This document shows positions 8,691 through 18,607 of a stretch of DNA of 64,000 nucleotides, piece by piece. The stretch covers positions 496,001 through 560,000 of the forward strand of contig CAVYXG010000004.1 of NCBI GenBank assembly GCA_963772375.1. Direction: 5' to 3'. Every line of letters starts with the position of its first letter. Position 1 is the first letter of the stretch. Both the position numbers and the translations under genes were made by a program. This stretch comes from DATBHM01 sp963772375 (GTDB taxonomy: Bacteria; Actinomycetota; UBA4738; JACQTL01). The notes under the pieces are model-generated. The model saw only the letters and a program-made list of their open reading frames with translations, was not told where the DNA came from and did no database searches.

Positions 8691-9548
8691 TCAGCTGCGT
8701 TCGAGGAACGCGGCCAGCGCCGCGTAGTCCTCCTCGCCGCGGCCGGCCTCCTCCGCCGCATCGAACGCCTCGCGCGCGACCGTGGCACCGCGCAGGGTTC
8801 GCCCTCCGTCCGCGGCCGCGCGTTCGACCAGCCGGAGGTCCTTCGCCGCGAGCGAGAGCTTGAACTGCGGCGGGTACTCCCCCGAGTCGAGCATGGCCCG
8901 CTTGGCCGTCACCATCCCACCCAGGTAGCTGTTCTCCAGCAGGTCGAGCACCGACCCGCGGTCCAGGCCGAGGGCGTCGCCGAGCGCGAGCGCCTCGCCG
9001 ATTCCGACGAGGATCGCGCCGAGGGTCGAGTTCGACACGAGCTTCATCGCGGCGCCCGAGCCGAGGTCGCCGACGCGCCGCGGCGTGCCGAGCACCTCGA
9101 GCAGGGGCCGGGCCCGCTCGTACGCCGCCGTCGTTCCGCCGACGAGGATCGTCAGCCCGCCGGCCTCCGCCCTCGGCGTGCTCCCGGTGACCGGCGCGTC
9201 GACCAGCTCGACGCCGTCGGGGAGCCGCCCGACCACGGCGAGGACCGCCTCCCGGCCCACCGTGGACATGTCGACCAGGAGCGAGCCCGGCGTCAGGGCC
9301 GCAGCGGCGCCGTCGTCGCCGAACAGCACCCGGTCGAGCGCGTCGGCGTCGGTGAGCATGGTGATCACGACCTCGCGCCCGGCGGCCGCCTCGGCCGGCG
9401 TCGCCGCGACCTCCGCGCCCCGCTCCCCGAGCGCCTCCGCCCGCTGCGCCGTGCGGTTCCACACGGCGACGTCGTGCCCGGCGTCCACCAGCCGCCCCGC
9501 CATCGGCGAACCCATCAACCCCAGACCGAGGAACCCGATTCTCGTCAT
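8691..9548 (-). CDS. NAD(P)-dependent beta-hydroxyacid dehydrogenase (3-hydroxyisobutyrate dehydrogenase family)
   Basis: A 285-residue enzyme that oxidises beta-hydroxyacids or reduces the semialdehyde using NAD(P). The Rossmann motif GFLGLGLMGSPMA is at residue 5. The family substrate-binding strand DAPVTGSTPRAEAGG is near 120, and the catalytic lysine lies in AAMKLVSNSTLG near 170. The internal ATG giving MTRIGFLG was chosen over an upstream one because AAGGGG precedes it and the family starts there. It is divergent from the sarcosine oxidase-type gene with 65 bases between them. The exact substrate (hydroxyisobutyrate, tartronate, glyoxylate or succinic semialdehyde) cannot be told. No branched-chain degradation genes adjoin it. 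Confidence 0.85.
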   Translation of the reverse strand: MTRIGFLGLGLMGSPMAGRLVDAGHDVAVWNRTAQRAEALGERGAEVAATPAEAAAGREVVITMLTDADALDRVLFGDDGAAAALTPGSLLVDMSTVGREAVLAVVGRLPDGVELVDAPVTGSTPRAEAGGLTILVGGTTAAYERARPLLEVLGTPRRVGDLGSGAAMKLVSNSTLGAILVGIGEALALGDALGLDRGSVLDLLENSYLGGMVTAKRAMLDSGEYPPQFKLSLAAKDLRLVERAAADGGRTLRGATVAREAFDAAEEAGRGEEDYAALAAFLERS

Positions 9549-9613
9549 CCCGCATCCCCTTCGTGGTCGTCGCATCCAGTATCCCCACGCCGGCCGGTAC
9601 GCTTCGGACGGCG

Positions 9614-10729
9614 ATGGAACGGTGGGACGCGATCGTGGTCGGCGGCGGCGCCATGGGAACCTCCACCGCGCGGTGGCTGGCGCGGCGCGGCCGCAGGACG
9701 CTGGTCCTCGAGCGGTTCCGCATCGGCCATTCGCACGGCAGCTCCCACGGCCCCAACCGCATCTTCCGGCTGGCCTACCACCATCCCGACTACGTGCGGA
9801 TGGCGCGGCTGGCGCTCGAGGAGTGGCGGCGACTGGAGGACGAGGCCGGTGAGGCCCTCCTCGACACGACCGGCGGCCTGGACGCCGGCGCCGGGGCGGC
9901 GGTCGCCGCCGAGGCCCTGCAACTGGCCGGGGAGTCGTTCGAGTGGCTCGAGCCGGGGGCGGCCGCCGAACGGTGGCCCCTGCTCCGGCCCCCGGATGGG
10001 CCGCTGGTGTTCCAGGCGGACGCCGGCGTGTGCCACGCGGACCTGACGGTGGCCGCCCAGGCCCGGCTCGCTGCCGCCGCCGGCGCGACCGTCGCCGAGG
10101 ACGTGGTCGCCGTGACGATCGCTCCGGCGCCGGACGGCCACGGCGTCGAGGTCATCACCGACTCGGGCGATGCCCACCGGGCCGGCGTGGCCGTCGTCAC
10201 CGCCGGCGCGTGGGCGGGGCCGTTGCTGGCCGCGGCCGGGATCGACCTCCCCCTGCGCGTGACCCGGGAGGTGATCGGCTACGCCCGCCTGCCCGGGGGC
10301 GCCGCCCTGCCGACGCTCATCGAATGGCCGGACGGCGACCGCTCCCACGCCCGGTACGCGCTGCCGGTTCCCGGCCGCCCCCACCTCGTGAAGCTCGGCG
10401 CCCACCAGGCCGGGGCCACCGTGGACCCCGACCGCCTCCCGCCCGCACCGCCGACCGAGCCCGAGCTCGACCACTACGCCGAGGAACGGTTCCCCGGGTC
10501 GGCGGTCGTCGAGGTCGAGCCCTGCCTGTACACGAACACGCCGGACGAGGACTTCGTGCTCGACCGCGTCGGGCCGGTCGTGATCGGCTCGCCGTGCAGC
10601 GGGCACGGGTTCAAGTTCACGCCGCTGATCGGCCGGATCCTGGCCGACCTCGCCACCGGCGACCAACCGCCGGTCCCGCTGGGCCGGTTCGGCCGGGACC
10701 GGCCGTCGCTCGGGGCCGGTCCGCCGTAG
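9614..10729 (+). CDS. Monomeric sarcosine oxidase / N-methyltryptophan oxidase family flavoenzyme
   Basis: A 371-residue FAD-dependent amine oxidase that would demethylate or oxidise N-methyl amino acids, producing peroxide and formaldehyde. The dinucleotide fold is VVGGGAMGTSTARWL at the start. SHGPNRIFRLAYHH matches the family's flavin and substrate loop. CLYTNTPDEDF near residue 304 holds the cysteine that in monomeric sarcosine oxidase binds FAD covalently, and GHGFKF carries the conserved active-site lysine 33 residues later. The start MERWDAIVV was chosen because it begins directly at the fold; a TACGCT -10 lies ten bases upstream. Formaldehyde released could feed the folate enzymes elsewhere in the window, but that link is inference. 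Confidence 0.86.
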   Translation: MERWDAIVVGGGAMGTSTARWLARRGRRTLVLERFRIGHSHGSSHGPNRIFRLAYHHPDYVRMARLALEEWRRLEDEAGEALLDTTGGLDAGAGAAVAAEALQLAGESFEWLEPGAAAERWPLLRPPDGPLVFQADAGVCHADLTVAAQARLAAAAGATVAEDVVAVTIAPAPDGHGVEVITDSGDAHRAGVAVVTAGAWAGPLLAAAGIDLPLRVTREVIGYARLPGGAALPTLIEWPDGDRSHARYALPVPGRPHLVKLGAHQAGATVDPDRLPPAPPTEPELDHYAEERFPGSAVVEVEPCLYTNTPDEDFVLDRVGPVVIGSPCSGHGFKFTPLIGRILADLATGDQPPVPLGRFGRDRPSLGAGPP

Positions 10730-10745
10730 GCTGGGGATCCGGACC

Positions 10746-11273
10746 ATGCCCCCCACCACGAGCTGTGCGCGCTGCGGACGGCCGGTCGACCCCGGCGAGC
10801 ACCTGTGCGCGCAGTGCCGCGAGGAGGTCGGACCGGCCGCCACGAGCGCGCCCCCGGAGCCATCTGGTGATGGCGACCAGCAGCAGCGTCAGGACCGGTG
10901 GCCGGGCACCATGGTCCGCCCCAGCCCCGTGCAGTACCACGCCACGATCTTCGTCACGGTGGCGCTCGTGCTGGTCGGCCTCGCGGTCTGGGCGTTCATC
11001 TCCCACCGGGGCGTCGGGCCGTTCGACGCGGGCGTCCGGAGCCGGGGTGACTACGACCGCGGCTCGCAGACGATCGTCGTCGCGGTGACCAACCAGGGGT
11101 CGCGGACCAGCCGGGCCACGTGCACGTTCCGCGCGCTGGACGGTTCGGACGTCCCGATCGGCACCGCCACCGTGCTCACCGATCCCATCCCCTCCCACGC
11201 CAGCGCCGACGTGACGTACGTGTTCCGGGGACTGTCCACCCAGCCGGCGGCGTTCGACACCGTCTGCACATAG
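10746..11273 (+). CDS. Zinc-ribbon single-pass membrane protein of unknown function
   Basis: A 175-residue protein with an N-terminal zinc ribbon (CARC, then CAQC sixteen residues on), a hydrophilic linker rich in Q and P, one transmembrane helix near residues 60-82 (ATIFVTVALVLVGLAVWAF) and an extracytoplasmic beta-rich domain of about 90 residues containing two cysteines. The ectodomain looks like the FxLYD-type domains found in exported actinobacterial proteins (VVAVTNQGSRTS, then DVPIGTATVLTDPIPSHASADV). It begins 16 bases after the oxidase gene, with a TAGGCT hexamer 13 bases before its ATG, so it may also be transcribed alone. No function can be assigned. Confidence 0.7.
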   Translation: MPPTTSCARCGRPVDPGEHLCAQCREEVGPAATSAPPEPSGDGDQQQRQDRWPGTMVRPSPVQYHATIFVTVALVLVGLAVWAFISHRGVGPFDAGVRSRGDYDRGSQTIVVAVTNQGSRTSRATCTFRALDGSDVPIGTATVLTDPIPSHASADVTYVFRGLSTQPAAFDTVCT

Positions 11274-11292
11274 GCGCGCGCGCCGGCCGCGC

Positions 11293-13956
11293 TCAGCGTG
11301 CCGTGGAGGGATGGCGGATGCGTCCGCCCGCGTGCGCCTCGACGAACATGCGCACCACGTTCGGGTCGAACTGCGTCCCTGCGGCCTCCTGCAGGCGGCG
11401 GAGGGCCTCCTCCTCGGGCAAGGCCCGACGGTAGGAGCGGTCGCTCGTCATGGCGTGGAACGCATCACACACGAAGATGACCCGCGCGCCGAGCGGGATG
11501 TCCTCCCCGGCCAGCCCGTCCGGGTAGCCCCGGCCGTCCCACCGCTCGTGCCCCGCGCGGATGATCGGCAGCACCGGCTGGAGGAACTCCACCGGCGCGA
11601 GGATGCGCTCCCCGATCTGGGGGTGACGCTGCATCTCGTGCAACTCGGCCTCGGTGAGGGGGCCGGGCTTGTTGATGATGTCGGTGCCCACCCCGATCTT
11701 GCCGATGTCGTGGAACAGGGCGGCGAGCTCGACCATCCGAAGCTCGTCCTCGTCCATCCCGAGCTCCCGCCCGACGGCGACCGCCACCTCGGCCACCTGG
11801 CGGGCCTGGCCGCTCGTGTGCTCGTCCTTGGCCTCCAGCGCGTTGGCCAGGACCTCGACGGTCTGCAGGAACGCGTGCTCGAGGTCGGCGAACCGGGCCG
11901 CGTTGCCCATGGCGAGCGACGCCAGGTCGGCCACGCCGCGGGCCAGGCGGAAGTCGCGTGTGCCGAACACCCGCCCGGCCTCGGACGGCCACCCCACGAG
12001 GACACCCAGCCCCTCCGGCTCCCAGGTGAACGGCGCGACCAGGGCCGGCGTGGAGCCGTCGGACAGTCGGGCCTCGACCGGCAGCTGGGCGATGACCTCG
12101 CGCGTCATGAAGAAGGGCTCCTCGGTCGAGTAGAGGAACCGCGACACCGCATCGGCCGGCAGCCGCACGTCGCGGATCGCGGACAGCTGGGTGGGGTGGA
12201 ACCCCACGAACGCGCGGGGGCGGAGGGCGCCGTCCGACTGGCGGATCCACGCCGTGGCCCGCGAGAGGTCGAGCAGCTCCGCGAGCGACCCCACGACCTC
12301 GTCGAGGACGCGCTCCGGGGCGCGGCTCCGCGTGAGCGCCTGCGACACGCGCAGCAGCGAGTTGGCGGCCTCCGCCGACTGTCGTTCGTCCTCGAACAGC
12401 CGGGCGTTCTCGAAGGCGACCGCGGCCGAGGAGGCCAGCGACTCGAGCAGACGGAGGTCGTCCGCGTCGAACTGGTTCAGCCCGAGCTTCGACAGCACGA
12501 TCGTCCCGATGACCCGTTCGTCGAACCGCATGGGGACCGCGAGGATCGACTCGTCGATGTCGGGGGTCCCCGGGATCAGCACCGCGAACTCGCAGTTGTT
12601 CGCGTCGGCTGTGTAGATCGACTCGCCGGTGAGGGCGACCCGGCCGGTGATGCCCTCGCCCATCGGCGTGACGAGCGCCTCCTCCGTCTCCCCCTGGTAC
12701 TCCGTCAGCGTCCCCCGGAAGGCCACGGGGTACAGCGTCGTGCCGGTCGGGTCGACCAGCGAGATCCGGCAGTTGTGGAACTCCACCAGCTCGCCCAGCT
12801 CGTCGAGGATGGTCGCGGCGATGTGCCGCACGTCCTGGAGCCGGTTGAGCTTGCTGGACACGCTCTGGAGGACCTTCAGGTGGCGGACCTTGCCGGCCTC
12901 GCCCTTGGGAACGGCCCGGACACCGCTCCACTCCCCCGCCTGGTACACGGACACGTGGTCCTGTCCGGCGGTCTTGGCCTGGAGCAGCGCGTAGTTCGCG
13001 CTGGCCAGGAGCTCCCTGGCCTCGCGGCCGTGGCCCGGCCCCTCGGCGACGCCCACGGACACGGTCACCGGCGTTCCGGCCTGGCTGCCGGACCCCTCGG
13101 CGACCTTGGCGCGCACCGCCTCGGCCACCGTCGCCGCCTCCGGGGCACGGGTGGCCGGCATCAGGATCCCGAACTCGTCCCCGCCCACGCGGCACAGGAC
13201 GTCGCCCGGGCGCACGGCGTCACGGCACAGCGCCGCCACGCCGGCCAGCACGCGATCGCCCGAGAGGTGACCGTGCTCGTCGTTCACCCGCTGGAACCCG
13301 TCGACGTCCAGGAGGACGAGGGAGACCGGCACGCCGGACAGCTCCGACCGGCGGAGCTCGTCGGCCAGGCGTTCCTGGAAGTGACGGTGGTTGTAGAGGC
13401 CGCTCAGGCGGTCGATCACGCTCTCGGACTGGAGCCGGGCCCGGATCTGCGCGTCATCCATGGCCACCGCGACCAGCTCGCCGAAGCGAACGGCCAGCTC
13501 GAGCTCGGCCCGGGTGAAGGCCCTGCCGGCGCCGTCGCGGTCGAGCTCGAGGACGCCCTTCAGCTCTCCGCGCGCCACGAGCGGGACGCAGATCGTCGAC
13601 CGGCGGCCCCTGGTCTTCCCGGCGCGCGGATCGGAGCGAAGGTCCTCGACCAGGGCCGGCTCCAGCGTGACGGCCACGTCGCCGGCAACGCCCTCGCCGA
13701 ACCCGAGCACCCGCAGGTACAGCTCCTTGGCGTTCGGGTCGACGACCTGGACCGGCCGGAGGACCCGGAGGGCCGGGGCCGCCTCGTGGACGATCAGCGA
13801 GTCGAACGGGATCTGCGAGGTCACCGCGCGCGCCACGGCGTCGAGCACGCGGGCGAGATCGGTCTCGGCGGCCAGCACCCGGGCGACGTCGGCCAGTGCG
13901 CGGAACGAATCCCCGCGCCCCCCCGGCGCCTCCTGTTCCTGCACCACGACCTCCAT
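11293..13956 (-). CDS. GAF-GGDEF-GAF-GAF-HD-GYP cyclic-di-GMP signalling protein
   Basis: An 887-residue soluble protein that carries both a diguanylate cyclase and a phosphodiesterase module. Domains in order: GAF (about 20-175), GGDEF (about 180-345), two GAFs (about 375-530 and 545-700) and HD-GYP (about 705-880). The GGDEF signature is intact, and the inhibitory-site RPGD stands five residues before it. The phosphodiesterase part has HDIGK, HERWDGRGYPDG and DAFHAMTSDR, so both activities look possible. No transmembrane segment is seen, so signals probably bind the GAFs. The ATG giving MEVVVQEQE was chosen because upstream sequence lacks domain character. A perfect palindrome lies 24 bases before it. 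Confidence 0.9.
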   Translation of the reverse strand: MEVVVQEQEAPGGRGDSFRALADVARVLAAETDLARVLDAVARAVTSQIPFDSLIVHEAAPALRVLRPVQVVDPNAKELYLRVLGFGEGVAGDVAVTLEPALVEDLRSDPRAGKTRGRRSTICVPLVARGELKGVLELDRDGAGRAFTRAELELAVRFGELVAVAMDDAQIRARLQSESVIDRLSGLYNHRHFQERLADELRRSELSGVPVSLVLLDVDGFQRVNDEHGHLSGDRVLAGVAALCRDAVRPGDVLCRVGGDEFGILMPATRAPEAATVAEAVRAKVAEGSGSQAGTPVTVSVGVAEGPGHGREARELLASANYALLQAKTAGQDHVSVYQAGEWSGVRAVPKGEAGKVRHLKVLQSVSSKLNRLQDVRHIAATILDELGELVEFHNCRISLVDPTGTTLYPVAFRGTLTEYQGETEEALVTPMGEGITGRVALTGESIYTADANNCEFAVLIPGTPDIDESILAVPMRFDERVIGTIVLSKLGLNQFDADDLRLLESLASSAAVAFENARLFEDERQSAEAANSLLRVSQALTRSRAPERVLDEVVGSLAELLDLSRATAWIRQSDGALRPRAFVGFHPTQLSAIRDVRLPADAVSRFLYSTEEPFFMTREVIAQLPVEARLSDGSTPALVAPFTWEPEGLGVLVGWPSEAGRVFGTRDFRLARGVADLASLAMGNAARFADLEHAFLQTVEVLANALEAKDEHTSGQARQVAEVAVAVGRELGMDEDELRMVELAALFHDIGKIGVGTDIINKPGPLTEAELHEMQRHPQIGERILAPVEFLQPVLPIIRAGHERWDGRGYPDGLAGEDIPLGARVIFVCDAFHAMTSDRSYRRALPEEEALRRLQEAAGTQFDPNVVRMFVEAHAGGRIRHPSTAR

Positions 13957-13979
13957 CGACGCACACGCGAGCCGACCTG

Positions 13980-13995
13980 GGGGCACGCGTGCCCC
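13980..13995. promoter_or_regulatory. Perfect 16-bp palindrome upstream of the c-di-GMP gene
   Basis: GGGGCACGCGTGCCCC is self-complementary without spacer. It sits in the 150-base divergent region between the GGDEF/HD-GYP gene and the PAC2 gene, so it could be a dimer-binding operator. GC-rich palindromes arise by chance in such DNA, so confidence is modest. Confidence 0.35.
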
Positions 13996-14092
13996 GGTCT
14001 CACCACTGGTGTCGGGTCGGCCGGGATCACACTTGAGGAGTTCGGCGCGTTCCCGGACGGGTCGTTCCGGGGGGTTCGGGAGGCGCCCGGGG

Positions 14093-14098
14093 TAATCT
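14093..14098 (+). promoter_or_regulatory. -10 element (TAATCT) of the PAC2 gene
   Basis: TAATCT ends eight bases before the GTG start of the PAC2 gene. With a typical start of transcription the leader would be only a few bases. No -35 resembling TTGACA is seen at 17 bases. Confidence 0.45.
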
Positions 14099-14106
14099 CT
14101 TCGGCA

Positions 14107-14961
14107 GTGGATCCCGTCGTGTTCTCCTCGCGGCCCGAGATGGAGCAGCCCGTGCTCGTCACGGCCTTCCGGGGCTGGAACGACGCCGGCGAGGCGGCCA
14201 GCACGGCGGCATCGTTCCTCAAGGACACATGGGACGCCGAACCGTTCGCCCTGATCGACCCGGAGGAGTTCTTCGACTTCCAGGTGGCGCGGCCGACCGT
14301 CCGCCTGGCCGAGGGCGTGACGAGGGTGATCGAGTGGCCGGAGTGCGAGTTCTCCCACGCCCGGGTCGACGGCCGGGACGTGGTGCTGTTCACCGGCATG
14401 GAGCCGAACACCCGGTGGCGGACGTTCGCCACGGCCATCGTGGAGCTCGGGCGCGAGATCGGGGCGGAGCGCCTCGTCACGCTCGGCGCGTTCCTGGCCG
14501 ACGTGCCCCACACCCGGCCGGTGCCGGTCGTGGGATCGGCGTCGTCGCCCGAGGAGGCCGAACGGCTCGGCCTGCAGATGTCGCGGTACGAGGGCCCGAC
14601 CGGCATCGTCGGCGTGCTGCACGACCTGTCGAACCGGGGCGGGTTGCCCTCGGTCTCGTTCTGGGCGGCCGTCCCACACTACGTGCAGGCGGGCGTGAAC
14701 CCCCGGGCGACGCTGGCGCTCGTGGAGCGGCTGTCGGAGTTCCTCGGCGTCGAGGTCGACCTCGAGTCCCTCGCGCCGGCCATCGCGACGTGGGAACAGC
14801 AGGTGAACGAGCTGGTGAGCGAGAACGAGACGCTCACGGAGTACGTCCGCCGTCTGGAGGTGGCTGCCGGCGAGGAGCAGCCAACGCCGTCGGGCGATTC
14901 CCTGGCGGCGGAGGTCGAGGAGTTCCTCCGGGAACACGGCGGCGGCCCGGGGTCCCCGTGA
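14107..14961 (+). CDS. PAC2 family protein (proteasome-assembly-chaperone-like)
   Basis: A 284-residue protein of the PAC2/DUF75 family, recognisable from RPVL-type start (RPEMEQPVLVTAFRGWNDAG), VIEWPECEFSHARVDGR, LGAFLADVPHTRPVPVVG and SFWAAVPHYVQAGVNPRATLAL. The C-terminus is acidic and helical, ending about 40 residues after a predicted coiled coil (QQVNELVSENETLTEYVRRL). Members are widespread in Actinobacteria, with a link to proteasome assembly or ATP-grasp-like partners suggested but not proven. No proteasome genes lie in this window. The GTG start VDPVVFSSRP was chosen because family members begin a few residues before the conserved RPxL segment and a -10 hexamer lies just upstream. 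Confidence 0.85.
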   Translation: MDPVVFSSRPEMEQPVLVTAFRGWNDAGEAASTAASFLKDTWDAEPFALIDPEEFFDFQVARPTVRLAEGVTRVIEWPECEFSHARVDGRDVVLFTGMEPNTRWRTFATAIVELGREIGAERLVTLGAFLADVPHTRPVPVVGSASSPEEAERLGLQMSRYEGPTGIVGVLHDLSNRGGLPSVSFWAAVPHYVQAGVNPRATLALVERLSEFLGVEVDLESLAPAIATWEQQVNELVSENETLTEYVRRLEVAAGEEQPTPSGDSLAAEVEEFLREHGGGPGSP

Positions 14962-14999
14962 GGACCACCGGGCGCACGGCGAGGAGCTGACCGAACCAG

Positions 15000-15770
15000 G
15001 TGCTGCGGGGACTGTCCAGGAACCGGCCCCGCGCGCTGCGGCCCCATGCCGGGCCCGTGCCGAACGAGGGCACGGACGCCGTGGTCGGCGGCCGGAGCGG
15101 CGCGCTCCGGGCCGCGATCTTCGGGATCAACGACGGCCTGGTGTCGAATCTCTCCCTGATCATGGGGTTCACCGGCGCGGCGGTCGACAACTCGATCGTC
15201 GTGATCGCGGGGGTCGCCGGGCTGCTGGCCGGGTCGTTCTCGATGGCCGCCGGCGAGTACATCTCGATGCGGTCCCAGCGTGAGGTGTTCGAACGGCTGA
15301 TCCACCTCGAGGCCCACGAGCTCGCGACCGAGCCCGAGGAGGAGCGCGAGGAGCTCATCGAGATCTACCGGAACAAGGGCCTCCCGGCGGAGGTGGCCGA
15401 GCAGCTGGTCGACGTGGTCCACCGCGACCCCGACCTCGCGCTCGAGACCCATGCGCGCGAGGAGCTCGGCCTCGACCCCGAGCACGGGCTCGGCTCGCCG
15501 TGGGCGGCGGCGACCTCGTCGATGCTCACGTTCGCGTTCGGGGCGTTCGTCCCACTGCTGCCGTTCCTGTTCGGATCTGGAACGGCGGCCGTGGTGTGGG
15601 CGATCAGTCTGTCGGCGGTGACGCTGTTCGCGGTCGGCGCGGGCCTGTCGCGCATCACCGGCCGCGCGTTGTGGTGGTCCGGCCTGCGCATGCTGCTGGT
15701 CGGGCTGGTCGCGGCGTCGATCACCTACGGCGTCGGCAAGCTCCTCCACGTGAGCGGCGCGACCGGGTAG
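15000..15770 (+). CDS. VIT1/CCC1 family iron/manganese transporter
   Basis: A 256-residue membrane protein of the vacuolar iron transporter family. After a basic N-terminus, AAIFGINDGLVSNLSLIMG marks helix 1 and SFSMAAGEYISMRSQREV ends helix 2. A charged insert rich in E (EPEEEREELIEIYRNKGL) corresponds to the cytoplasmic metal-binding loop, then three more helices follow. Five helices in total match the family. It should move Fe2+ or Mn2+ out of the cytoplasm, probably by proton exchange. It starts with GTG, 38 bases after the PAC2 stop, and converges on pgl with one base between the stops. Confidence 0.86.
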   Translation: MLRGLSRNRPRALRPHAGPVPNEGTDAVVGGRSGALRAAIFGINDGLVSNLSLIMGFTGAAVDNSIVVIAGVAGLLAGSFSMAAGEYISMRSQREVFERLIHLEAHELATEPEEEREELIEIYRNKGLPAEVAEQLVDVVHRDPDLALETHAREELGLDPEHGLGSPWAAATSSMLTFAFGAFVPLLPFLFGSGTAAVVWAISLSAVTLFAVGAGLSRITGRALWWSGLRMLLVGLVAASITYGVGKLLHVSGATG

Positions 15771-15771
15771 C

Positions 15772-16437
15772 TCATCCTTCGCGGTGGCCGGCCGCGGCGC
15801 GGTCGGCGAGCACGATCACCCGCCGGGCCCGGATCCGGGCGGCCGGGATGTCCTCGCCGGCCATCAGCTGACGGAGGCGTTCGCGCTTGCCCTCGCCGGA
15901 GACCAGGAACAGCGCCAGCTTCGACGCGTCGTGCACCGGGAACGTCATCGTCAGACGCGGCCGCTCCGGGGGCATGCCCGGTTCGGGAACGTACACGACC
16001 CACCGGTCGGCGACGTCGAGGGCGGGCTTGCCGGGGAACAGCGACGCCGTGTGCCCGTCGTCGCCGATGCCGAGCAGGTCGAGGTCGAGCGACGGCCACT
16101 CCACGTCGCCGAAGACCTCTCGCATCTCGCGCTCGTACGCGTCCGCGTCGCAGTCGGACATCGGGTGCGCGTGCGCCGGGACCCTCGACAGCAGCGCCTC
16201 GTTCGCCATGCGGAAGTTCGAATCGGGGTGGTCGGGCGGGACGCAGCGTTCGTCGCCGAAGAACGCGTCGACCTCCGCCCAGGGGTACTCGACCGTGGCG
16301 AGGCGCTCGTAGACGGGCCTCGGCGTCGAGCCGCCCGAGAGCGCGATCATCCGGGGTGCCTCCGCGAGGAACAGGTCCACCGCGGCGGCGACCAGCGCGT
16401 CGAGGTCCTCGAACACGCGCAGCTGACGGTCGCTCAT
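15772..16437 (-). CDS. pgl: 6-phosphogluconolactonase
   Basis: A 221-residue enzyme hydrolysing 6-phosphogluconolactone to 6-phosphogluconate in the oxidative pentose phosphate pathway. Conserved family signatures are ALSGGSTPRPVYERL, the FFGDERCVPPDHPDSNF stretch and GIGDDGHTASLFPG. The length is normal for DevB-type Pgl. It overlaps the upstream MarR gene by ATGA, so pgl appears to be under the same control as marR. No zwf or gnd lies nearby within the window, which is unusual because pgl often sits with zwf or opcA in Actinobacteria. Confidence 0.92.
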   Translation of the reverse strand: MSDRQLRVFEDLDALVAAAVDLFLAEAPRMIALSGGSTPRPVYERLATVEYPWAEVDAFFGDERCVPPDHPDSNFRMANEALLSRVPAHAHPMSDCDADAYEREMREVFGDVEWPSLDLDLLGIGDDGHTASLFPGKPALDVADRWVVYVPEPGMPPERPRLTMTFPVHDASKLALFLVSGEGKRERLRQLMAGEDIPAARIRARRVIVLADRAAAGHREG

Positions 16438-16871
16438 TCCTCCCAGTCCTCCTCTTCCCCCGCCAGCCATTCCAGCGCCCCCCGGACCTGCTCGTACCGC
16501 CGGTCCCCCAGGCCCCGCCGGGCCCGGCCCTCGACGGCCTGCAGCACCCTCCTCGACTCGGCCACGTACGTCCGGCCCCTCGTGGTCAGCCGCACGATCT
16601 TGGCCCGGGCGTCCTCGGGGTCGGCGATGCGTCGGACGAACCCCCGCGACTCGAGGTCGTCTACCAGGAGCATCATGCCCTGCTTCGTCATGCGCGCGCG
16701 TTCGGCCAGCTCGGTCAAGCGCGTCCCGGTCCGTCGGTCGATCGTCAGCGCGACGACCGCGTGGCCGGAGCGGACGCCGGGGTACCCGCGTTCCTCCATG
16801 CCGGCCACCCACTCCTCCGCCAGCGACCGATGGGCCTCGAGGAGCAGCCGGGCCAGGTCGGGTTCCCGCAC
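16434..16871 (-). CDS. MarR family transcriptional regulator
   Basis: A 145-residue winged-helix dimeric repressor. The recognition region is LTELAERARMTKQGMMLLVDDL and the wing is RRIADPEDARAKIVRLT, with helical ends for dimerisation. It starts with GTG at 16871. A perfect 23-bp palindrome sits 29 bases upstream, so autoregulation of marR-pgl is likely. The ligand is unknown. It lies between the ABC-F gene and pgl on the same strand, which may make it a local regulator of sugar or stress metabolism, but this is inference. Confidence 0.88.
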   Translation of the reverse strand: MREPDLARLLLEAHRSLAEEWVAGMEERGYPGVRSGHAVVALTIDRRTGTRLTELAERARMTKQGMMLLVDDLESRGFVRRIADPEDARAKIVRLTTRGRTYVAESRRVLQAVEGRARRGLGDRRYEQVRGALEWLAGEEEDWEE

Positions 16872-16899
16872 GCCGTCGATGCTTCCACGCGCGCGTTCG

Positions 16900-16922
16900 A
16901 TTCGTCAATCAGATTGACGAAT
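16900..16922. promoter_or_regulatory. Candidate MarR operator: perfect 23-bp palindrome
   Basis: ATTCGTCAATC, a central A, then GATTGACGAAT: eleven paired bases on each side with no mismatch. It is AT-rich against a very GC-rich background. It lies in the 85-base gap between the ABC-F stop and the marR start, as expected for an autoregulated MarR gene whose dimers bind TTGAC/GTCAA half-sites. Confidence 0.72.
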
Positions 16923-16956
16923 TTTGTGGCTGGGCGCCGGCAGGAAGACTCGCCGG

Positions 16957-18543
<1,587 letters not shown>

Positions 18544-18607
18544 GCAGACCAGTATGCAGGCCGGCGGGCCCGGGTCACGTCTGGACCCAGTGCTGCCCGC
18601 TTGCGTT

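Noticed and set aside
11311..14106. A very long open frame on the plus strand opposite the GGDEF/HD-GYP gene
   Set aside because: It has no domain character and is rich in R, H, G and E as expected for the antisense of GC-rich coding DNA. Only its end, from 14107, is a real gene (PAC2).
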